Part shown: in pieces, positions 1 through 6,174 of the stretch
How positions within the stretch are numbered: position 1 is the first letter of the stretch
Layout: each line of letters begins with the position of its first letter
NCBI GenBank assembly: GCA_003500765.1
Contig: DNQL01000083.1
Coordinates: 1 to 9,227, forward strand
DNA: 9,227 nucleotides
Reading direction: 5' to 3'
Source: Elusimicrobiota bacterium
GTDB lineage: Bacteria; Elusimicrobiota; Elusimicrobia; Elusimicrobiales; UBA9959
Program-made: the position numbers and the translations under genes
Notes under the pieces: model-generated
Told to the model about the DNA's origin: nothing
Seen by the model: the letters and a program-made list of their open reading frames with translations, nothing else
Database searches by the model: none

Positions 1-250
1 GGCGCTTGTCCCAGCGGTCGGCGTAGACGCCCGCGAACGCGCCCAGCAGCAGAGTCGGGGCCATGGCGGCGAACCCGACGGCGCCCAGGGCGGCCGAGGA
101 CATGGTGAGGGTGTAGACCAGCCAGCCCTGAACCGTGCTCTGTATCCAGTTGCCTGTCAGGGAAACGATCTGCCCGGAGTAGAAGAGGCTGTAGTCGCGG
201 TGGCTGAACGAGCGGAAGATGCCGTCCGATTTTTCGGAGGTGTCTGACAT
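1..250 (-). CDS. MFS transporter, DHA3/MFS_3-like, N-terminal part (runs off the left edge)
   Basis: Only the first 83 residues are visible, starting MSDTSEKSDGIFRSF. The pattern FRSF..RDY.LFYSGQ.VS..G.W.Q...QGWLVY.LT fits the N-terminus of the EntS-like MFS_3 exporters. Two hydrophobic segments follow, at about residues 22-48 and 53-74. The cytoplasmic loop after the second helix (GVYADRWDKR, about 74-83) matches MFS motif A, in which the Asp-Arg pair is characteristic. The protein would sit in the inner membrane and export small molecules by proton antiport. Family members export siderophores or drugs, but no substrate can be read here. It is the last visible gene of the leftward operon, 35 bp after the GAF gene. 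No Shine-Dalgarno sequence is seen before this ATG, and a GC-rich hairpin occupies the gap. Family assignment is good; function is open. Confidence 0.88.
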   Translation of the reverse strand, partial: MSDTSEKSDGIFRSFSHRDYSLFYSGQIVSLTGNWIQSTVQGWLVYTLTMSSAALGAVGFAAMAPTLLLGAFAGVYADRWDKR

Positions 251-259
251 GGCTGGCCG

Positions 260-282
260 CGGCGCCGGGCGGGCCGGCGCCG
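260..282 (-). other. Intercistronic GC-rich hairpin between GAF gene and MFS gene
   Basis: A perfect 9-bp inverted repeat (CGGCGCCGG / CCGGCGCCG) with a 5-nt loop fills most of the 35-bp gap between the GAF stop codon (286-288) and the MFS start (250). No T-tract follows on the minus strand, so it does not look like a simple intrinsic terminator. It could act in mRNA processing, 3'-end protection of the upstream part, or dampening of MFS translation. The structure is seen in sequence; the role is inferred. Confidence 0.5.
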
Positions 283-285
283 GTC

Positions 286-990
286 TTATTCCTCCTTGCC
301 CGGATTCTTGAAGTCCTTGTACCAGGACTCTTTGCCGTAGAGTTTGTCGGCGCAGGCGTCGCAGAGGCCGTGGGTGAAGCGCGCGCCGGAATGCTCCTCC
401 AGGTACACCTCCACTTTCTGCCAGAAGCCCTTGTCGTCGCGTATCTTCTTGCAGTTGGCGCAGATGGGGATCAGGCCCTGAAGGGTGCGCACTTCCTTCA
501 GTGTTTCCTCGAGCTGGCAGTTCTTGGCGATCAGCGAGAGATGCCCCATGATTATGTCCGCGAATTCCTCCATGAGGCGCAGGACGGGGCCTTTGAACTC
601 GTTCACCTTGCGGTCCAACAGGCAGATGCTGCCGAAGATGTCGCCGTCGGGATGGAAGACGGGCACGCCGGCGTAGGAGATGAAGCCGGCCTTGACGCTC
701 TCGCTGTTCTTCCAGAAAGCGCTCCGCCGGGCGTCCTCTATTACCAGCTTCTCCCGGGCCCTGATGACCGCGGCGCAGTAGCTGCGGGAATCTTCGTCGG
801 TCTTTATGAGCAGGCCCTCCCGCATCGGGTTCCCGGAGCCCTTGCTCACTCCTATGACCCGCAGGCCATCCCCTTCCACCATATTGATGGAGGCGGCGGG
901 GACCCCGGCCACTTCGGCCAGCAGGTCGGCGATATTGCGCCACTTGAGCAGCGCTATGTCGGGTATGGGGGTTTTTTTTAATGGGGTCAT
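286..990 (-). CDS. GAF-domain protein with C-terminal CxxC...HxxCxxC tail
   Basis: This is a 234-residue soluble protein. Residues about 15-155 form a GAF-type sensory domain, with the motifs DARRSAFW (about 86-93), ISYAGVPVF (104-112) and IFGSICLLD (118-126), the last being the usual GAF core strand. A short helical linker (about 157-170) leads to a compact tail (170-228) with Cys177 and Cys180 (PICANCKKIR) and His208, Cys210 and Cys213 (FTHGLCDACADKLYG). This tail recurs at the ends of many bacterial sensor proteins and has no firmly assigned function that I know; its Cys/His spacing suggests a metal or redox site. No kinase, cyclase or DNA-binding domain is present. The ATG is 7 bp beyond the response-regulator stop, with a GAAGG-type Shine-Dalgarno 5-6 nt before it. 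Codons 4-7 contain an A8 run. The same tail ends the PAS protein at the start of this operon. Confidence 0.88.
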   Translation of the reverse strand: MTPLKKTPIPDIALLKWRNIADLLAEVAGVPAASINMVEGDGLRVIGVSKGSGNPMREGLLIKTDEDSRSYCAAVIRAREKLVIEDARRSAFWKNSESVKAGFISYAGVPVFHPDGDIFGSICLLDRKVNEFKGPVLRLMEEFADIIMGHLSLIAKNCQLEETLKEVRTLQGLIPICANCKKIRDDKGFWQKVEVYLEEHSGARFTHGLCDACADKLYGKESWYKDFKNPGKEE

Positions 991-997
991 CGTGCCT

Positions 998-1435
998 TCA
1001 GCAGGGGAGCTTTGATACGGTTATCCAGTAGATCTCGAACTTGCGGGCCAGGTCCGAGTATTCCTCCAGCGACGGAGGCTTGGTTATGTACGAGGCGGCT
1101 CCGGCGGCGTAGCTGCGCGTCACGTCCTCCTGGCGGGAGGACGTGGTCAGCATTACGACCGGGATGGGGCACAGCTGGCGGTCTGCTTTGAGCCGTTTGA
1201 GTACCGCGATGCCGTCCATCAGCGGCAGCGTTATGTCCAGGAGTATTATCGAGGGGCGCAGCGGTTTTTTTCCCCCGGCCCCGGAGAGCATGTCCAGCGC
1301 TTCCTGGCCGTCGCGGGCGACGTGCACCTCGGAGAACACGCGGAATTCCCCGAAAGCCCGCCTGGCGATAAGGACATCGTCCTCGTTGTCCTCCACAAGC
1401 AGCAGGCTGGGCTTTTCTCTCTCGTTTTCCGCCAT
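998..1435 (-). CDS. Receiver-only response regulator (CheY/Rcp1-like)
   Basis: This 145-residue protein is a single receiver domain. The acidic pair is Glu15/Asp16 (LLVEDNEDD), the phosphoacceptor is Asp67 (IILLDITLP), the switch threonine is Thr97 (VVMLTTSS) and the conserved lysine is Lys119 (YITKPP). The sequence continues only to an EIYWITVS tail, with no DNA-binding or enzymatic output domain. The VEDNEDD, LTTSS and terminal YW features resemble the Rcp1-type regulators paired with phytochrome-class and similar kinases, which pass phosphate on or bind partner proteins. The ATG begins 1 bp after the kinase stop codon, and a GGGAGG Shine-Dalgarno 7 nt upstream lies inside the kinase's last codons, so translation is probably coupled. 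The cognate kinase is almost certainly the gene just upstream. Its downstream target is not evident. Confidence 0.95.
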   Translation of the reverse strand: MAENEREKPSLLLVEDNEDDVLIARRAFGEFRVFSEVHVARDGQEALDMLSGAGGKKPLRPSIILLDITLPLMDGIAVLKRLKADRQLCPIPVVMLTTSSRQEDVTRSYAAGAASYITKPPSLEEYSDLARKFEIYWITVSKLPC

Positions 1436-1436
1436 A

Positions 1437-3287
1437 TCATTGCCTCCCGTCTTTTTTCCGCGCCGCGGGGACGATGAACCTGAAAGAGGAGCCCGTGCCC
1501 TCCTTGGATTCGACCCAGACCCTGCCGCCGTGCTCCTCGATAACCTTGTTGACGATCGCCAGCCCGGCCCCGGTCCCCCCCCCGTATTCGTGGCGCGCGT
1601 GGAGCCGCTTGAACATCTTGAATATCTCCCGGGCGTACTGGGGCGGCACGCCTATGCCGTTGTCCGTAACGGAGAATTTCCAGTACTGGCCGAAAAGCTC
1701 CGCGCTGACCCTGACTTCCGGCCTCTCCTTATCATTATACTTTACCGCGTTGCTTATGAGGTTGTGGAACACCTGCCGCATCTTCACCGGGTCGCAGAAG
1801 ATCTCGGGAAGGCCGGGGTCAAGTATTAGGGACGCTTTGCTCTCCTCGATAGCGGCCGTAAGCCCCGCCGCCGCCTCTTCCGCCAGCGCGAGGGACGAGG
1901 CCTTTTCGTAGGGGTTGCGGACCCGCGATATGCGCGCGTAGCCCAGCAGGTCGTCGATGAGGCGGCGCATGCGGGCCGCCGCCTTTACCACGCGGGACAG
2001 GTAGTCCGAGGCCTGCGGATCAAGGTTCTTGCCGTAATCCGAGAGCAGCATACCGGAGAACATCTCTATTCCTCTCAGGGGCTCCTTGAGGTCGTGGGAG
2101 ACCGTATGGGCGAAGGCGTCCAGTTCGCTGTTGGCCCGCTCGACGTCCTTGAGGTACTGGGCAAGGCGGGCTTCGGATTCCTTGTGCTGGGCCGTGTCCT
2201 TGAGTACGACAACCACCTGCCTGCCCGCGGTCGCCGCGGAAAGCATGGCCGGCCGGCGGCGCCCGTCCCTGGCGGCCAGAAGAAGGTCCAACTCCCTGAT
2301 ATGCGCGCCTTTCGCCAGGGCGTCGTAGGGATGAGGGGCTCCCGCGGCTTCCGGTTCCAGTATCGCGCGCAGGTCCACCGCGCCGGGCTGGCTGAAATCA
2401 TATCCCGAGAAGAGGGCGGCCGCCCTGTTCGCGCGGAGGACCATCCCCTTTTCGTCGGTTATGATAAGGGGATCGGGCATGCTTTCGATCAGCGAGTCCA
2501 GGTACTGCTTGGAGACCGTGGTTTCGGCGAGGCCGCGGCTGAGCTTGTTGAAACTGGCGGCCACGTCGCCGAGTTCGTCCTTGGTCACCACGGGAACCGA
2601 CACGTCGTAGTCGCCTTCCCGCACTTTCAGGATGCCGTCCCCCAGCAGCGCGACCTGCCGCAGCATCATCTTCACGAAGAGGGCGGAAATTATCAGCGCG
2701 GCGGCGGAGATCACCACCGCGAGCACGAGGAGGTTGAAGCTTATGTCCGCTTCGGCCTTTTTCGCCGGGGCCAGCGGCAGGCCGGCCAGGAGGAAGCCGG
2801 CCGGCTCTCCCTTTTCCGGCATTCCCTCCAGGACCAGCGTCTCTCCCGAGGGACGCGGTTCGTCCGGGACCGGGATGGCGGCGTGCACCGCCTGCGCCTC
2901 AGCCGCTTCTTCCGGGCGCGGCGAGCGGCTGAAAGCGATAACTCCCGTTCGGGAGGCCTTCTCCAGCAGCGGATCCGAAAGGTATGAGCCGGCCAGTGCC
3001 ACGTTCGTGTGGGCCACTACCCTGCCGTCCGGAAGCACGACCGCCGCGTAAACGGCCCCGGTGCGTCTCGCGAAGGCGTGAAGCGTCTTTATCCCGGCCG
3101 GTTCATCGTCGTCCTTCAGCGCCCGGCGGAGGTCCGCGACCAGTCCGGCGGCCGCGATCTCCCCCGAGTCCGCGATCTGGGCCGTCATGGCCTCGGCTAC
3201 GGCTGCCCGTGAAAAATGGATGTTCGCCCACAGGGCCGCCCCTATGAGGCCGAGCACGAAGAGCATGATCTTCAGGTGGAGCTTCAT
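1437..3287 (-). CDS. Membrane sensor histidine kinase (Cache-like sensor, HAMP, PAS, HisKA, HATPase)
   Basis: This 616-residue kinase has a signal-anchor helix at about residues 5-24, an extracytoplasmic region at about 26-182 with a single-Cache-like stretch (LPDGRVVAHTNVALAGSYLSDP), and a second helix at about 183-207. A HAMP domain follows (about 208-260, VTKDELGDVAASFNKL), then a PAS domain (about 262-366), a short coiled coil and a HisKA domain with His398 (TVSHDLKEPLRGIE). The ATPase has an N box (HNLISNAVKYN, Asn513), G1 (DNGIGVP, 542-548), an F-type box (IFKMFKRLH) and a G2 box (GGGTGAGLAI, 569-578). All catalytic motifs look intact. Its start overlaps the binding-protein stop by 4 bp (ATGA), and its stop is 1 bp before the response regulator, so the two form a cognate pair. 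The placement beside a lone periplasmic binding protein suggests that the latter presents the ligand. A G9 run encodes part of the G2 box. Confidence 0.95.
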   Translation of the reverse strand: MKLHLKIMLFVLGLIGAALWANIHFSRAAVAEAMTAQIADSGEIAAAGLVADLRRALKDDDEPAGIKTLHAFARRTGAVYAAVVLPDGRVVAHTNVALAGSYLSDPLLEKASRTGVIAFSRSPRPEEAAEAQAVHAAIPVPDEPRPSGETLVLEGMPEKGEPAGFLLAGLPLAPAKKAEADISFNLLVLAVVISAAALIISALFVKMMLRQVALLGDGILKVREGDYDVSVPVVTKDELGDVAASFNKLSRGLAETTVSKQYLDSLIESMPDPLIITDEKGMVLRANRAAALFSGYDFSQPGAVDLRAILEPEAAGAPHPYDALAKGAHIRELDLLLAARDGRRRPAMLSAATAGRQVVVVLKDTAQHKESEARLAQYLKDVERANSELDAFAHTVSHDLKEPLRGIEMFSGMLLSDYGKNLDPQASDYLSRVVKAAARMRRLIDDLLGYARISRVRNPYEKASSLALAEEAAAGLTAAIEESKASLILDPGLPEIFCDPVKMRQVFHNLISNAVKYNDKERPEVRVSAELFGQYWKFSVTDNGIGVPPQYAREIFKMFKRLHARHEYGGGTGAGLAIVNKVIEEHGGRVWVESKEGTGSSFRFIVPAARKKDGRQ

Positions 3288-4156
3288 GGGAAGAGAAAAG
3301 CCGCTCCCCCGGCCAGGGCCGGCGGTATCCTGACGCCGCAGCGCCTGGCGGCGGACGCGTTAAGCGTAAGTTCTTCCGCCTCGGAGTGCAGGACGGGGGG
3401 CAGTTCCTCCCCCGCCTCGAGCCTGCGGACCAGGGCCGCCGCGGTTTCGCCGATGCCGCGGAAGGTGACGCCTATCGAGGCCACGGCTCCTTCGCGGGTC
3501 ATACCTTTGGTCGTTCCGTAAAAGGGGATGGAGTTGCTCCAGGAAAACTCGCGGAAAGTCCTCAGGTTGTCGGGGGTTATCAGCAGGGGGTCGGGCGGCA
3601 GCCAGAAAGCGTCCATCTTTCCCATTTCGGCGCGCAGGAGCCCGGGCAGTTCTTCGGGGCCCGCGACCTTGCTCAGCGACACTTCCAGCCCAAGCGCGGC
3701 GCCGGAGGATTTCGCTTCCGCGACCAGTTCGTCGTAGCGGGGAGCGGACCAGAATATCGTAAGGCGTTTGATTCCCGGCTGGATCTCCCGTATACGCGCG
3801 ACTACCCTGGTCATGCCGGGTATGAGGCTCACCTTCACCGCCTGCCCCCGCGGGCGCGGCGGCAGCATAAGCCCCGGGGCCATCGCGTAAACGATGTTAA
3901 CATGCGCCGGGTAGTGCCAGGCGGCGGCCTTGCCTCCGAAAGCCACGACGGTACGGACCCCGGGTTTGAGTACCGGCCTGGATTTCGCGAGGTCGTAATG
4001 CGGGATATCCGAGCCGTAAGCCGCCTGAAACGCGGAGAAGGCCTCCATGTATATGCCTTCGGCCCTGGAAAGGACCGCGATGGTGTGCGCCGGCGGAGAT
4101 TCCTGGGCCTGGGCGCAGGAGAGAGAGAGGAGCAGGAGAGGGATGAGGCCTTTCAT
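3284..4156 (-). CDS. Periplasmic substrate-binding protein, ABC_sub_bind (PF04392) family
   Basis: This 290-residue exported protein has an N-terminal signal peptide with a hydrophobic core at residues 4-12 and a probable signal peptidase I site after Ala17 (AQA|QES). Cys14 is in a poor lipobox context. The C-terminal half matches the PF04392 pattern closely: ...DAFWLPPDPLL.TPDN (182-197), IPFYGTTKGMTREGAVASIG (210-229), then RRLEAGEELPPV and LTLNASAARRCGVRIPPAL (263-281), the last being the usual family ending. The first lobe has VVAFGGKAAAW (70-80) and NIVYAM. Most relatives feed ABC importers, but no permease or ATPase lies nearby. Upstream is a TonB-dependent receptor (stop 1 bp away); downstream is a sensor kinase (4-bp overlap). 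A role delivering ligand to the kinase is therefore inferred. No Shine-Dalgarno is seen, so translation probably depends on coupling to the receptor gene. The ligand is unknown. Confidence 0.88.
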   Translation of the reverse strand: MKGLIPLLLLSLSCAQAQESPPAHTIAVLSRAEGIYMEAFSAFQAAYGSDIPHYDLAKSRPVLKPGVRTVVAFGGKAAAWHYPAHVNIVYAMAPGLMLPPRPRGQAVKVSLIPGMTRVVARIREIQPGIKRLTIFWSAPRYDELVAEAKSSGAALGLEVSLSKVAGPEELPGLLRAEMGKMDAFWLPPDPLLITPDNLRTFREFSWSNSIPFYGTTKGMTREGAVASIGVTFRGIGETAAALVRRLEAGEELPPVLHSEAEELTLNASAARRCGVRIPPALAGGAAFLFP

Positions 4157-4157
4157 T

Positions 4158-6143
4158 TCAGAACCGGTAACTGAAAGTGTACTCGAACCGCCTGCCGGTA
4201 TACAGGGGCAGCGTTTCCACTACACGCAGGCGGACATATTCCGGGACTTCCACGGTACTGTCCGTGGCGTTGCGCACGGCCAGCGCGTGCCGGCCGGCGC
4301 CCGCCCTGAATCCGGCGCTCAGGTCCGCCCAGAACTGGGAGCCGATATTCCGCCGCAGCGAACTGTTGCGGCCGAAGACGTTGAAATTGGCGGCGGCGAA
4401 AAAAGGCCCGCTGTCCCCGCGGACGCCGCCCGACAGGGTGTATTCCGGGATATATTTGAAGTTCCAGGTCTCCGACCCGTCCGATAATATGTTTTTGTCG
4501 TCGAGGCTTCCCCGCGAGGCCTCGAGGGCCAGGAAGGCGCGCATGGCCCTGCCGACATAGCGGGCCTGAAGTTCCACTCCCGCGGAATGGTAGCCGGGGG
4601 CGTTGTCGTAGAAATTTTTGTTGATCTCCAGCGTGCCGTCCCTGGTGAAGTTGCCCAGGTTCCTGAAGATAGTGTCCTTGTAACTGGCGCGGTAGGCGGT
4701 GGCGTGCGCGAAGACCCGGCCCCTCGCCACAAGATACGAGATCTCCCAGGTCTCCGTCCTCTCAGGCGCCAGGCCGGGGTTCCCCAGTACCGTGATCGGG
4801 GCCGATTTGAAATATTTTTCGAAGGCAGTGGGCGAGCGGAACGACTGGCTGAACATCGCCTTCACGCTTCTGTGGGCGTCGAATTTGTATATAGCCGAAG
4901 CCCTGGACGATACATTGTCGCCCGAGGCGCTGTCGTGCGTATAGCGGCTGCCGGCCAGAAAGCGCCAGCTCTCCCCGTCGTAACCCGCCTGCAGGTGGGC
5001 GGAGGTCTCGTGGGTAGCGCGCCCGCTCATGCTGTTGTCCGCCACGGGAGCGCCGGTGTCGCTGTTGTAGTTGAGGTAGCGCAGGGCGTTGCGGTATTCG
5101 CGCGAGCCGCCGGCTTCGATATAGGAACCGCCGCGCAGCGGTATCAGGGCGCTGGCCGAACCGGTCAGCCGCGAGCCTTCTATGTCGGAACGTATGTCGT
5201 CCGAGGCGTCGCGCGGTATATTGCGGCGCTGCCAGTCGTAGGCGGCCGAGAGCCTGAGCCGGCCCCAGGACGGCTCGAGATCGTGAGAATAGGCCGTCAG
5301 GACCATCTCCTTAGCCTCGTTGAAGAGCTCCCCGCTGGCCAGGTCCAGGGTGTTGCCCAGATAGTTCTGGTCGCTCGACGCGGCGTTGATGAGCAGGGAG
5401 CCTCCCCCCTTCCTGCCGGAAAAATTGAAGGTGCGGGCGCCGAAATATTCGCGCACGGAATTGACAGCCCCCGCCTCGTCGGTGAAAAGGACGGCCGGCT
5501 GGTCTTCGCGGCGGGAATCGGCGGATATCGTATAAGAGGAGTCGCCGTCCTTCCAGGAATAGAGTCCTCCCGCGCGGGAGACGGCCGCTTTGCCCGCGTA
5601 GCCGCCGGCGCCGGAGCCCAGTCCTCCTGCCAGGTGTCCGCCGCCGCTGCGCCGGTTTTCGCGCAGCACTATGTTTATCGCCCCGGTCAGGGCGTTGGTG
5701 CCGTATAGCACCGAGGCGGGCCCGAGCAGCACCTCTATCCTCTCTACCGAGTCTATTCCCACGCGGTCCAGGTCCCCCTCGCCGGTTACGGCGTTCCACA
5801 TGGGGACATTGTTTATCATTACCAGGACCTTGTTGGCGTAATGCTCCTGCAGGGCTCCCCTGACGGTGGGGATATTGTGCATCAGGTAGGTGCGCAGCAC
5901 CGAAACGCCGGGAACGGTCTGCAACGCCTCGGAGACCGACGCGTAGTTGTATCGTTCGATAGCGGAGCGGTCTATGACCGTCACATTGGAGACGCTGTCG
6001 AAGACGCTTTCGGGTATCGGCGAGGCGACCGTCAGGTTCGCGGCCTCCTCGCTCATGAAGCTCCAGAATTCCTCCGGGGCCTCGACCGCGGCGGCGCAGG
6101 CGGGCAGCAATACGGCTATCGCCGCGCAGATCGCGCGTTTCAT
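4158..6143 (-). CDS. TonB-dependent outer-membrane receptor
   Basis: This 661-residue protein has a signal peptide (residues about 1-19, cleavage near ACAAA) and a short N-terminal stretch, FWSFMSEEAANLTVASPI. In that stretch LTVAS may serve as the TonB box, as in receptors whose mature ends read like F..MSLEEL.N..VTS. The plug domain spans about 44-162, with ALQTVPGVSVLR, VRGALQ (94-99), VLVMINNVPM (106-115) and IERIEVLLGPASVLYGTNALTGAINIV, a classic plug signature. The remainder is a 22-strand-type barrel with alternating aromatic strands, ending in YTFSYRF with the terminal Phe expected for outer-membrane assembly. It imports a ligand across the outer membrane using TonB energy; no TonB/ExbBD genes lie in the window. 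It starts 31 bp after the PAS gene without a clear Shine-Dalgarno. Substrate cannot be read; the neighbouring binding protein is not of the usual siderophore or B12 family. Confidence 0.95.
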   Translation of the reverse strand: MKRAICAAIAVLLPACAAAVEAPEEFWSFMSEEAANLTVASPIPESVFDSVSNVTVIDRSAIERYNYASVSEALQTVPGVSVLRTYLMHNIPTVRGALQEHYANKVLVMINNVPMWNAVTGEGDLDRVGIDSVERIEVLLGPASVLYGTNALTGAINIVLRENRRSGGGHLAGGLGSGAGGYAGKAAVSRAGGLYSWKDGDSSYTISADSRREDQPAVLFTDEAGAVNSVREYFGARTFNFSGRKGGGSLLINAASSDQNYLGNTLDLASGELFNEAKEMVLTAYSHDLEPSWGRLRLSAAYDWQRRNIPRDASDDIRSDIEGSRLTGSASALIPLRGGSYIEAGGSREYRNALRYLNYNSDTGAPVADNSMSGRATHETSAHLQAGYDGESWRFLAGSRYTHDSASGDNVSSRASAIYKFDAHRSVKAMFSQSFRSPTAFEKYFKSAPITVLGNPGLAPERTETWEISYLVARGRVFAHATAYRASYKDTIFRNLGNFTRDGTLEINKNFYDNAPGYHSAGVELQARYVGRAMRAFLALEASRGSLDDKNILSDGSETWNFKYIPEYTLSGGVRGDSGPFFAAANFNVFGRNSSLRRNIGSQFWADLSAGFRAGAGRHALAVRNATDSTVEVPEYVRLRVVETLPLYTGRRFEYTFSYRF

Positions 6144-6174
6144 GAGGCGCGGTCCCGCCGGGGCGTCCGGGAGC

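Noticed and set aside
260..282. Intrinsic terminator between the GAF and MFS genes
   Set aside because: The stem is strong, but no run of T follows in the direction of transcription and the stem ends only about 10 bp from the next start codon.
2094..2987. A 297-codon forward open frame opposite the histidine kinase
   Set aside because: It is a shadow of the kinase coding strand, with no family features.
3386..4174. A 262-codon forward open frame opposite the binding protein
   Set aside because: It is antisense to a gene with signal peptide and PF04392 signatures; no domain and no promoter seen.
4587..5708. A 373-codon forward open frame inside the TonB receptor
   Set aside because: It is antisense to a receptor with intact plug and barrel, and its composition is low-complexity Gly/Ala/Arg/Val typical of a GC-rich shadow frame.
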